From NCBI GenBank assembly GCA_003488005.1, contig DNND01000126.1:19219-70326 (forward strand): DNA of 51,108 nt. The letters run 5' to 3'. The DNA is from Blastocatellia bacterium. GTDB lineage: Bacteria > Acidobacteriota > Blastocatellia > Pyrinomonadales > Pyrinomonadaceae. The position numbers and the translations under genes were made by a program. The notes below the pieces were generated by a model. It was not told the origin of the DNA. It did no database searches and saw only the letters and a program-made list of their open reading frames with translations. Numbering within the stretch: position 1 is the stretch's first letter; every line of letters starts with the position of its first letter. Below are positions 26,340 through 33,698 of the stretch, piece by piece.

Positions 26340-26426
26340 TTTCACTTTTTAAGTCATAAACACCCTCCTTCCTACCTCCAAAAAAAAGGTTAAAGGTTCA
26401 CGAAGCGCCCCCGCGCGAACCACCGG

Positions 26427-26482
26427 GAGACAGAACCTTCCCGTAACTACGTCACAGTAGTGAGTATGGGAAGCCCTGTCTC
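26427..26482. promoter_or_regulatory. Long imperfect hairpin between sigma gene and transposon end
   Basis: Three nested stems match perfectly: GAGACAG (26427-26433) with CTGTCTC (26476-26482), CTTCCC (26437-26442) with GGGAAG (26468-26473), and ACTAC (26446-26450) with GTAGT (26457-26461), leaving a GTCACA loop. It lies in the gene-free 26151-26831 stretch of the element. It could be a small RNA, a leader element or a protein-binding site; no known RNA family was recognised. Confidence 0.45.
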
Positions 26483-26831
26483 AACTTCACGGTTTTCGAT
26501 GGTTTAAGTGACTCAAAGATGGCTGTTCACGGCCGGTCTGGAGTTCTCAGTGCATGGGGAGGCCTGAATCACGTAGTCCAGTGGACCAGTTTGGCGGATC
26601 GCAATATTCAGTCTTACTATTCGCATAAGGTTTCGCTGGTTTGGACCGTGCAGACGTTTTCTCACTCACCGGCTCCTCTTTCTTAAGAGCAATGAAGGTA
26701 ACCAACCTCCTAGCACGACTGTCCACCAAAACAGCGGAAAGAGCGCAGACAAAGAGGGAGCCCAACACAGATAGGCTCCCCAACAATCATAAGAGCTACC
26801 TTTTCAGAAAGTATAGTAATCCGCAAAAAAC

Positions 26832-26973
26832 TTTGACTGCACGTAAAATCTAAGAAACCGATCATCGGCAAAAGTTTGACTGCACATGAAATTATAGAAA
26901 TGTATTATCGGGTGAGGTTTTGACTGCACGTGGAATTGTAGAAATCCATTCATCGGCGAATATTCACTGCACA
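26832..26973 (-). repeat. Transposon end with four evenly spaced TnsB-type repeats
   Basis: The 11-mer TTTGACTGCAC occurs at 26832-26842, 26875-26885 and 26919-26929, and a diverged terminal copy ATTCACTGCAC is at 26962-26972. The starts are 43, 44 and 43 bp apart (about four helical turns). The spacers are also related: a GAAATT-like block, TAGAAA and ATCATCGG recur. The outermost copy ends in ACA at 26971-26973, giving a 5'-TGT terminus on the minus strand, the standard Tn7-family tip. These are best read as TnsB binding sites. Confidence 0.8.
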
Positions 26974-27030
26974 GGAAAGCTGCGAATCGCAACTCGATTA
27001 GTATAAGAAATCAGAAATAGCCAAAGTCTG

Positions 27031-27903
27031 TTACTTAGTTGAGGGTTTTGACTTATTGAGGATTTTGTCGCCTTCTCGGCGCAATCGGCCCAGTCGGTTT
27101 GAGCTACAGCGGTTCGGCTCTATGCCCGCTCTACGAGCGGCGTGTTCGAGGGCGAGCGTGGAGGGGATACTTGGGTAGGCTTCACCACCCGATTCGGCGA
27201 CCGGTGGAACTTTGCCGTCAAGTTGATCGAGCAAATCGTCCGGCGTATCAGGTTCGTCGAACTTCGCATAATGACGCCAGTTGCCCAGCTTACTCTGTCT
27301 CAGCTTCTTGATGTTTTTCCAATGCCGCAACAAAGGCGGATAGTTCCTGGAGATTGATGCCCGCTGCTCATCACTTACCTGAAGGGCTGGAAGACTCCCA
27401 CCCCTCCACTCCCCAGTGTCTTCACCTCTGAGGGCCTTGCTTCGTTGTTGATGGTTGAGTTCCCACAATGAGAACCTTGTGCCAAGCAACGAGTGGACAA
27501 ACTGAAACACTTTCTTTTCGTAGGGGGGTGCTAATGGATAGGATAGATGAACGTTTCTGGCTTGTATTCCGTCGGTAATGCTGGGTAAGAGGTCCGACAA
27601 TGAACCTTGTAGGTACTCAAATACTGCAACCAATGTTCTGATCGCGGCAGTGTCTTCCAGAAAGAACTGCGCAACAAGGTGCGCTATCGGGAGTATTGAA
27701 AAACGACAGTGTAGTGCACCAAGGCCATCTTCATGATCAACTACAAGCTCGATACGATTTTCTGCTGGCTGCCAATAGACTATCGTATTTTTACAAGAGA
27801 ACCGGCGCACGTGTTGGGCGCCATGTTCTTCTATGTTCGCTTCTTTGAGCGCTTGCATCGCCAAAGCGCGAACATGCTCTGCGGTTGGATTTTGATGTTG
27901 CAC
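27031..27903 (-). CDS. Unknown soluble protein behind a structured leader
   Basis: This 290-residue protein starts at GTG at 27903, with an AGGGA ribosome-binding site about 9 bases upstream inside a hairpin loop. It has no signal peptide or membrane segment. The first 130 residues are mixed alpha/beta (VYWQPAENRIELVVDHEDG, CRFSILPIAHLVAQFFLEDT); the rest is helical and basic (RHWKNIKKLRQSKLGNWRHY), ending in RNRLGRLRREGDKI-like Lys/Arg-rich sequence. No family was assigned. It is the first gene outside the transposon end. The leader suggests post-transcriptional control. Confidence 0.6.
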   Translation of the reverse strand: MQHQNPTAEHVRALAMQALKEANIEEHGAQHVRRFSCKNTIVYWQPAENRIELVVDHEDGLGALHCRFSILPIAHLVAQFFLEDTAAIRTLVAVFEYLQGSLSDLLPSITDGIQARNVHLSYPLAPPYEKKVFQFVHSLLGTRFSLWELNHQQRSKALRGEDTGEWRGGSLPALQVSDEQRASISRNYPPLLRHWKNIKKLRQSKLGNWRHYAKFDEPDTPDDLLDQLDGKVPPVAESGGEAYPSIPSTLALEHAARRAGIEPNRCSSNRLGRLRREGDKILNKSKPSTK

Positions 27904-27906
27904 GTG

Positions 27907-28010
27907 CGGCTTCCCTGTAGCCGTCCCTGATAATTTTTCGGCTCGCCTGCCGCGTCAGGGAAGTCGCAACTTTTCCTCTACCTGGCCGGGTAGAGTTAAG
28001 GCGAGCCGAA
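27907..28010 (-). promoter_or_regulatory. Structured 5' leader with possible pseudoknot upstream of the 290-residue gene
   Basis: Read on the minus strand, a 12 bp perfect outer stem pairs 27999-28010 with 27937-27948 (AGGCGAGCCGAA arms). It encloses a 7 bp hairpin (27976-27982 with 27989-27995). TCCCTGA inside the outer loop (27955-27961) can pair perfectly with TCAGGGA downstream of it (27924-27930), which crosses the outer stem, so a pseudoknot or switch is possible. A 5 bp hairpin (27907-27911 with 27919-27923) then holds the CAGGGAA ribosome-binding site in its loop, just before the GTG start. Confidence 0.55.
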
Positions 28011-28205
28011 GTCTTTATTGTATATCTCGATTAGTTAGTCGTTAACAAGCTTGCCTGGCTCCATCCGTCCGTTCCTAAATTAAGTCAGTCAAATTACGCA
28101 GAATACTAATCAGCGACTGAATTATTGAGAAGATTCCTCGATGGTCGACAACTGCTAGAATTAATTAAATGTGTGCGAGAGCCGTTTCCTTCTCCGGCTG
28201 AAAAA

Positions 28206-28475
28206 TTAAATGCCCGAAAGCTTCGTGGAGAGCTCGAGCTTGTCATCAACCAGTGTCTCCATGGGAACACGCGCAACTCTCGCGTACGCCAATAACGTTA
28301 ACAACGAAGGCTCACGCTTACCTGTCTCAAATTCTGAAACATGACCTGGATACACGGCTGATTTCCGGGTCGTAAGTAAGACTCCCAATTGCTCCTGTGT
28401 GAGACCGAGCGAGTTGCGGATCTGTCTGAGTTTTGACGCGAGTCGAGCAGGCCGCGGGCGACGCGAGGTTCCCAT
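28206..28475 (-). CDS. XRE-family helix-turn-helix regulator
   Basis: This 89-residue protein has a full XRE/Cro HTH: KLRQIRNSLGLTQEQLGVLL, the recognition helix around HVSEFETGKREPSLLTLLAY and a final helix. The sequence between helices 2 and 3 is slightly longer than usual (TTRKSAVYPG). It is divergent from the NERD-like gene and could control it. It may be an antitoxin-type or phage-type repressor; no partner toxin is evident nearby. Confidence 0.85.
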   Translation of the reverse strand: MGTSRRPRPARLASKLRQIRNSLGLTQEQLGVLLTTRKSAVYPGHVSEFETGKREPSLLTLLAYARVARVPMETLVDDKLELSTKLSGI

Positions 28476-28714
28476 CAGAGCAACCCTCCCTCTGGGATTT
28501 CCCCACAGCCTTTATTCATTCTCCCATTTGGGAGTATGCTGTTGCCGCAATGTCGTCCTGCGGGGTTCCTCAAAAATGGGTTCCCGAGGACTCTCATCGC
28601 TTGACGCTATGGAGTTGCTCCGTGCATGTGCCTCTCGACTGTCAAAGAAAACAAACTAGTAGCGGCTTTTTATAGCAGAAGTTCCTGTTCGTCGCCATCA
28701 TTCACCTCCTATTG

Positions 28715-29971
28715 ATGGGACAGAGTTACGCAAAGGAAGCCCTCACAGTGATACGCCTGGACGTCATAGGAACTCGACAATCCGCTGAACGCGCGGCTGC
28801 GGAGTCGCTCAAGAGGCTAATGGAGGAGTTCTGGATCGGGATAGAGGAAGATCCCGATTCCGACGTTCGGATTCTGGTCGATATCAATTGTCCCGGCCAA
28901 CGAGTCGAAGACATTGATATCGTTGTTCTTGCAGTATTTGCTAAGCCTCGAGAAATTATTATTCCGGCGCTGGATGACGGAACTGAGCTTGGAAGATTTC
29001 TATTAGGTAGCCTTTGCGCGGTCATCGAGGTTAAGGGTCATCGGCGTGACTCTGTCAAGTTTGATGGTGACCGTCTCTGCGTCCGCTATGACGATGACTG
29101 GCATGACGCCACCCGTCAAAGCGGACAACAAGCCCCTTCACTGGTCCACCACTTAGAGCGCCGTGGCGTCACTCCGCCGTATGTCTATAAATTCATCTGG
29201 CTGCGAAATGTAAGCCAAGAGGAGATGGCCCAGGGACGGTCCGCTAATAATCCCCTTCCACATAATCTTCTTTTTAGCGACTCGAGCATGGGGAGTCTGC
29301 TCACGTCAGTATGGATTCAATGGCAAGCGAAGCATCCTAATACCCAAGTCCTTTACGGCGATAAGTTGTTAATAGGTTCTGATCGCCACACCCGAACCCC
29401 GGCTGATTTGAATGGCATAAGTCAAACGCTCACTGGCCAGAAGATGACGTTGCTGCCTGCCAGAGCGACTAGCGTCGTTCGAGCTGAATACCGTAGTCAC
29501 CCCGGTCGCTTGCATTCCAATGCTTCAAAGAACCAGCATTCGCGGGGCCGCACTGGTCTTTCGTTCGTGAGCTTGGTGCGCTCATCGCCCGTTTTACTGT
29601 TTCTCACATTAGTGATTGTAGGCAGTTCTCTGATTGGCATTCAGCGACTACTCGCTTGGATCCGCCCGGCCGTCCAAACGTCACGACAGAGTTCGCTTGA
29701 GCTTGCGCCGTTTGAAGGCAAATACAAGTGTTATCGTAAATCGGAGACTTATGTCCTAACCATCGGTCGCGAAGGCGATCGCCTATACGCTGGTTCTGTG
29801 AAAGGCCGCATTGAGCTGCTGCCAGTTCACGGAAATGAATTTCGGGGTGCTCAAGATCTCGGAGGCTCCAGAGGTACATTTGCATTTAACCGGAATGCGA
29901 AAGGCAAGGTGGTGAGTCTAACGATCAATGGAGGTGCCGGCCAGAAGTCTGTTTGCCAACCTCTCGAGTAA
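28715..29971 (+). CDS. Membrane protein with NERD-like nuclease N-terminus
   Basis: This 418-residue protein is shown from the ATG at 28715; a TTG one codon earlier is possible. The N-terminal part has EDIDIVVLAVFAKPRE followed by LCAVIEVKGHRRDSVKFDG, the Asp...E-x-K pattern of NERD-type (PD-(D/E)XK) nuclease domains. A Ser/Arg-rich linker and one TM helix (PVLLFLTLVIVGSSLIGIQ, residues about 291-310) follow. A C-terminal beta-rich domain (FEGKYKCYRKSETYVLTIG) lies on the far side. NERD proteins are often associated with defence or DNA processing. The topology leaves the nuclease-like domain in the cytoplasm. Confidence 0.65.
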   Translation: MGQSYAKEALTVIRLDVIGTRQSAERAAAESLKRLMEEFWIGIEEDPDSDVRILVDINCPGQRVEDIDIVVLAVFAKPREIIIPALDDGTELGRFLLGSLCAVIEVKGHRRDSVKFDGDRLCVRYDDDWHDATRQSGQQAPSLVHHLERRGVTPPYVYKFIWLRNVSQEEMAQGRSANNPLPHNLLFSDSSMGSLLTSVWIQWQAKHPNTQVLYGDKLLIGSDRHTRTPADLNGISQTLTGQKMTLLPARATSVVRAEYRSHPGRLHSNASKNQHSRGRTGLSFVSLVRSSPVLLFLTLVIVGSSLIGIQRLLAWIRPAVQTSRQSSLELAPFEGKYKCYRKSETYVLTIGREGDRLYAGSVKGRIELLPVHGNEFRGAQDLGGSRGTFAFNRNAKGKVVSLTINGGAGQKSVCQPLE

Positions 29972-30122
29972 GCCTCCACTAGTAAGGTCGCAGGTCGCTC
30001 ACAAAACCATCCACTAGCAACTGGAGCAACAAACAGGTTGGGTAGTGCTTCGTTAGTTAGTGTTTGGTCGGCAACCCGGAATTGTAGCCATCTTAGGATC
30101 CATCTGATAGGCTTTCGCGGCC

Positions 30123-30833
30123 ATGCCCGAAACCCCAACACAGTTTTGGCAGAAAATCGTTGAAGGCGTCGCCATCAAATTCATCATCGCAGCCATTGTA
30201 GGCGCAGGTGGCATCGTCTTGACTTGGCTCACCGCGCGCTCTGCATACCTTAGCGGTCGACCCTTCTATCAAGTCGCCCCGTACATTGCCGGTGTATTCT
30301 GCCTGTTGGCAGTAGGCTTCTATTATTGTTGGCTGTGGATCGAGCGGATGCAAGTCTATGCCGCAGAGACTCAATTGAAATGGCTGAGAGAAATAGCCGA
30401 ACGCGATAAGCTCAGAATTGACAAGGCCCTATGTTTACAGGAATACAGACTGTCGAGGAGAACAAGCCTTGGCGCGCCGGCTCCGCATCTTGGAGTGGTC
30501 TTTTCCATATTCAATGGATCGGTGTACCCGATAACATTCGAGAGGGAAATAAAAGGGTTCCTCAAGTTTGGAGGAATGCCATTGGAAGGCCGATTGGTGG
30601 CGACGCCCGAGCACCTATTTCCAGATGCCGAACCTCACAAATATGCAAGTATTGGAGTAACACTGTATCTTCGCGAGGATCAGGCGCGAATGATAGACGA
30701 AGCCTTGCAAAGAGGTGAGGGCCAGCCATTAAACCTTGATCAATTACAACTTACCGTTGTGGGTGCTAGGGCGAGCGATGAAATTGCTCCTCAGACAATT
30801 GATCTATATCAAGCGCGGGTATCGTTCACGTAG
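30123..30833 (+). CDS. Two-TM membrane protein, unknown
   Basis: This 236-residue protein has two predicted TM helices (IKFIIAAIVGAGGIVLTWL, residues about 18-36, and YIAGVFCLLAVGFYYCWLWI, about 54-73). The remaining 160 residues form a soluble domain with a charged helix (LKWLREIAERDKLRID) and a beta-rich part (GVVFSIFNGSVYPITFEREI). It precedes the RiPP cluster on the same strand by 200 bases and could belong to it, but nothing specific links them. No family was recognised. Confidence 0.6.
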   Translation: MPETPTQFWQKIVEGVAIKFIIAAIVGAGGIVLTWLTARSAYLSGRPFYQVAPYIAGVFCLLAVGFYYCWLWIERMQVYAAETQLKWLREIAERDKLRIDKALCLQEYRLSRRTSLGAPAPHLGVVFSIFNGSVYPITFEREIKGFLKFGGMPLEGRLVATPEHLFPDAEPHKYASIGVTLYLREDQARMIDEALQRGEGQPLNLDQLQLTVVGARASDEIAPQTIDLYQARVSFT

Positions 30834-31031
30834 TCAAGCATCAATAATAGCCGAAAGCCGCAAATACTTTCTCTAAGGATGTTCTTTGACTATGTAATTG
30901 CGGGTCAATGCAAAAGGGCGTGTATTTGTTTTTCTTGCGGTCGGTTCTTCTTCATCCAACCATCAAGTTCCTTGACGTAATATTTATTTCGTTTATTATG
31001 TTTTTATAACTGGCAAAGGAGAATTGCGATT

Positions 31032-31235
31032 ATGGCTGAAACCGAGCAACAAGTGAATGCGAAGGTGGCTGAGGCTTTTGGTTACACGCTTGATTCCCTG
31101 CGCGCGAATGCAGTAACTGCCGTGGAAAACTCTGTCGTGCGCGAAGCGATTGAACGTGTCAAGCAAGGCCACGCCGCTCAAGGCTTCAACAATAAGTTCA
31201 ATAAGGCGTACCACTCTCACTCAAAGACCCGTTGA
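31032..31235 (+). CDS. RiPP precursor peptide for the FxsB-type radical SAM enzyme
   Basis: This 67-residue peptide begins at an ATG with an AAAGGAGAA ribosome-binding site. The helical leader (residues 1 to about 45) is followed by a short core GFNNKFNKAYHSHSKTR. The core contains Phe-Asn-Asn (52-54), Phe-Asn-Lys (56-58) and Tyr-His-Ser (60-62), the aromatic-x-(N/K/S) triplets that cyclophane-forming radical SAM enzymes of the FxsB/XYE type cross-link. It lies directly before the radical SAM gene. The precursor role is inferred from context and motif; modification has not been shown. Confidence 0.78.
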   Translation: MAETEQQVNAKVAEAFGYTLDSLRANAVTAVENSVVREAIERVKQGHAAQGFNNKFNKAYHSHSKTR

Positions 31236-31260
31236 GAGCCTAGCGCCCCGCAATACATCA

Positions 31261-32490
31261 GTGGCCCCAACCCCTCTCATCATCAACACGTTCCTGTGTA
31301 AGGTGGCGAGCCGCTGCAATCTCGATTGCGACTATTGCTACATGTACCACCACGTCGATCAGTCGTGGCGGGATCGTCCGCGCTTTATGAGCGATGAGAC
31401 GGTTAAGGCATTCGCGCGTAACCTCGCTGACTACGTTATGAGTGCCAAGATCGACGAGGTAACAGTACTCCTTCACGGCGGTGAGCCACTTTTAGCAGGC
31501 GAACAGCGCATCATTCAATTCTGTAATACGATCCGTCAGACCCTGGAATCTCAAGCCACTACTGTAGAGTTCGCAATGCAGACCAATGGCGTGCTGCTGA
31601 CGCCACGTTGGATGGAAGTACTCAATGAGTTCAACGTCACTTTTGGTGTGAGCCTTGACGGCAACCGGACGGCGAATGACCGACACCGAGTTGACCACGC
31701 GGGCGGATCGTCATATGAGGAGGTGGAACGTGCGCTGCAGATGCTGCAGGCAAGCCCCCATGGACATCTCTTCCGCGGATTTCTCAGCGTGATAGATCTC
31801 GATAATGATCCGCTGGCGACCTACCGATACCTCGCCCAGTGGAAACCACCTCGTCTCGATTTCCTTTTTCCGGAAGGAACTCACGATAGGCCACCTCCTG
31901 GCATTAAGGGTGGAGGAGACGTAACACGACAGCCTACGCCGTATGCTGACTGGCTGATCCCCATTTTCGATGAGTGGTTCAATAATCCAGGTGAGACTGG
32001 CATGCGTCTCTTCGAGAATCTTATCGATGTACTTCTCGGAGGCAGAAGCCAGACAGACGGCACAGGGGACGGGAGTTTCAATCTAGTGACGATTGAGACA
32101 GATGGCGCAATAGAGGATGTGGATCTTTACAAAGCCGCGTACGTCGGAGCGCCCAGCTTAGGATTGCCTTCACAGCCCCCGCCGAACGTCTTTAGCACCT
32201 CATTCGCTGAACTGACCTCTTGGCCGAATGTGATTGAGAGGCATCGCCTAAACATGATCGAGGGACTTTGTCGGACTTGTACTCAGTGCCCGGCAGTCCA
32301 GGCTTGCGGAGGTGGATTTGTTCCGCACCGATGGTCTTTGGCAAACGGCTTCTCCAATCCTTCAGTTTATTGCGCAGATCTTTACAAGCTCAGCGCGCAT
32401 GTTAACCACAAACTGGGCATGGCGCTTAAGCCGCTACTCGAAATTGACCAAGTGAAGCCACTAGTCCAGACGAAATATGCCAGCGGTTAA
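31261..32490 (+). CDS. FxsB-type radical SAM/SPASM peptide-modifying enzyme
   Basis: A GTG at 31261 is chosen because it gives the family N-terminus VAPTPLIINTFLCKVASRCN; the upstream frame extends into the precursor gene. The radical SAM motif is CNLDCDYCYMYHHVDQSW (Cys19, Cys23, Cys26). The C-terminal Cys-rich region CRTCTQCPAVQACGGGFVPH and VYCADLYKL fits the SPASM-like accessory clusters of the FxsB/rSAM maturase family. Such enzymes install C-C cross-links (cyclophanes) between aromatic rings and the beta-carbons of nearby residues. The stop overlaps the next gene by 14 bases. Confidence 0.9.
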   Translation: MAPTPLIINTFLCKVASRCNLDCDYCYMYHHVDQSWRDRPRFMSDETVKAFARNLADYVMSAKIDEVTVLLHGGEPLLAGEQRIIQFCNTIRQTLESQATTVEFAMQTNGVLLTPRWMEVLNEFNVTFGVSLDGNRTANDRHRVDHAGGSSYEEVERALQMLQASPHGHLFRGFLSVIDLDNDPLATYRYLAQWKPPRLDFLFPEGTHDRPPPGIKGGGDVTRQPTPYADWLIPIFDEWFNNPGETGMRLFENLIDVLLGGRSQTDGTGDGSFNLVTIETDGAIEDVDLYKAAYVGAPSLGLPSQPPPNVFSTSFAELTSWPNVIERHRLNMIEGLCRTCTQCPAVQACGGGFVPHRWSLANGFSNPSVYCADLYKLSAHVNHKLGMALKPLLEIDQVKPLVQTKYASG

Positions 32491-33682
32491 GCCTATCCAC
32501 GACGATGCGCATTTCGTGCGTTTCTGTGCGCCACAGGGTTATCCAGATGCGATCCGACGGTTGGCGTGGCGCCGCAGTACACTTCGTCTTCAAATCTTGC
32601 TGAGACTCGGTCAAGAGCGATCCTCGGAGGAGCTCCTTTATATTATTGACCACTTGGGGCATGCCACTGACAGTGCCAGACACCGGGTATTGGCTTCCCC
32701 TGAAATGGCCCTGTATATCAGTGCCCGTCTGAACGAGAGCATTCCAGACGCCGATATTGCAATCCCTGTCTTAACACGAGTCGCTGCCGCGAGTTCAGCT
32801 CCGGAGTATAAGAGGTTTTCGTGGACTGGTATGCTTCCGCTCGACTACTTGCCACTGGGAGAACGCGCAATCCGGGCCTCAGGAGTAATGCTCAGTGACC
32901 CAGAACTTGTACTGGCTAACGATAGGATTAGGTTGTCTTCGCCTAACGGTGGTAGAGCTGCAATCGAAGTCCCGATCAAAACCTCTAAACGGCCTTTGGA
33001 AAACTGCGTCGTCCGCGCTGACAGACTTGAACCTGTAGACGGCTGGCGACCCTTCTCTGATCTCTTCAACGACGGTAATGTGTCCGTCAATCTCGATCAG
33101 TCATTGAGAGGCGAATTTCTAACAGTGCTTGCCGAAACGGTTGAGCTTATTAAGTTGGTAATGCCAGCCGCATTGGAAGAGATGGCGGAGACCGCTCAAT
33201 ACCTCAGTCCGATACGATCTAAGGACACCGAGACGGATGCTCTCCCGAGCTTCTCATCACCGACCGTGCCCGGTGTGATCTTTGTGGGCATTGAACGAAG
33301 TGACGGCAGCCTGATTGATGTCAGACATCTGGCCGAGTCTTGCGTTCACGAACATTTGCACAATCGGCTTTATCTTCTGGATGAAGCACTCCCTCTTACA
33401 GTCAAGACTGCGAACCCGCGCTTATATTTCTCACCATGGAAGCAAACCACGAGAACTATTGAAGGTATGCTCCATGCTGTCTACGTCTTTTCGCATCTCG
33501 CGTGGTTCTGGCGCAATGCTGGCGAAAAAATCGATTACTTAACTCAATTCGCCGCTGATAACGTTGCCGAACAGGTCGAGCACCTCAAAACCGCAACCGC
33601 TGAGATTGACACTGACGAACTGACGCCAGCCGGATGCCGCGTCCTGTCAGCCAGTACAGAAATTCTTGCTAGTCTGACGTAA
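32477..33682 (+). CDS. HExxH-motif peptide-modification protein
   Basis: This 401-residue protein has a catalytic-type HEHLH motif (residues 291-295, within ESCVHEHLHNRLYLLDEA), matching the HExxH putative peptide-modification proteins that accompany FxsB-type radical SAM enzymes; some members have been reported as 2-oxoglutarate-dependent peptide beta-hydroxylases. A long N-terminal part is helical to about residue 100 and mixed beyond. It overlaps the radical SAM gene and is 16 bases from the next. It probably acts on the same precursor. Cofactor and residues modified are not visible from the sequence. Confidence 0.82.
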   Translation: MPAVKPIHDDAHFVRFCAPQGYPDAIRRLAWRRSTLRLQILLRLGQERSSEELLYIIDHLGHATDSARHRVLASPEMALYISARLNESIPDADIAIPVLTRVAAASSAPEYKRFSWTGMLPLDYLPLGERAIRASGVMLSDPELVLANDRIRLSSPNGGRAAIEVPIKTSKRPLENCVVRADRLEPVDGWRPFSDLFNDGNVSVNLDQSLRGEFLTVLAETVELIKLVMPAALEEMAETAQYLSPIRSKDTETDALPSFSSPTVPGVIFVGIERSDGSLIDVRHLAESCVHEHLHNRLYLLDEALPLTVKTANPRLYFSPWKQTTRTIEGMLHAVYVFSHLAWFWRNAGEKIDYLTQFAADNVAEQVEHLKTATAEIDTDELTPAGCRVLSASTEILASLT

Positions 33683-33698
33683 AGAGTCTGTGATCTAA

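Larger units (their letters stand above)
20097..26973 (-). mobile_element. Tn7-like transposon core (left end not located)
   Basis: The minus-strand order sigma factor, tnsA, tnsB, tnsC, tniQ matches the Tn7 core with an extra regulator. The end next to the sigma gene is visible: it is set at 26973, the end of a 5'-TGTGCAGTGAATATT terminus read inward on the minus strand and followed by regularly spaced TnsB-type repeats. The other end must lie beyond tniQ at lower coordinates; no matching terminal repeat was found between 13.3 and 20.1 kb. The boundary given at 20097 is therefore the end of tniQ, not the transposon end. No CRISPR or Cas gene accompanies it. Confidence 0.75.

Noticed and set aside
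26832..26973. Regular repeats that look like a short CRISPR array
   Set aside because: The whole 43 bp unit is related, including the spacers, the last copy ends in a Tn7-type TGT/ACA tip, and no cas gene is present.
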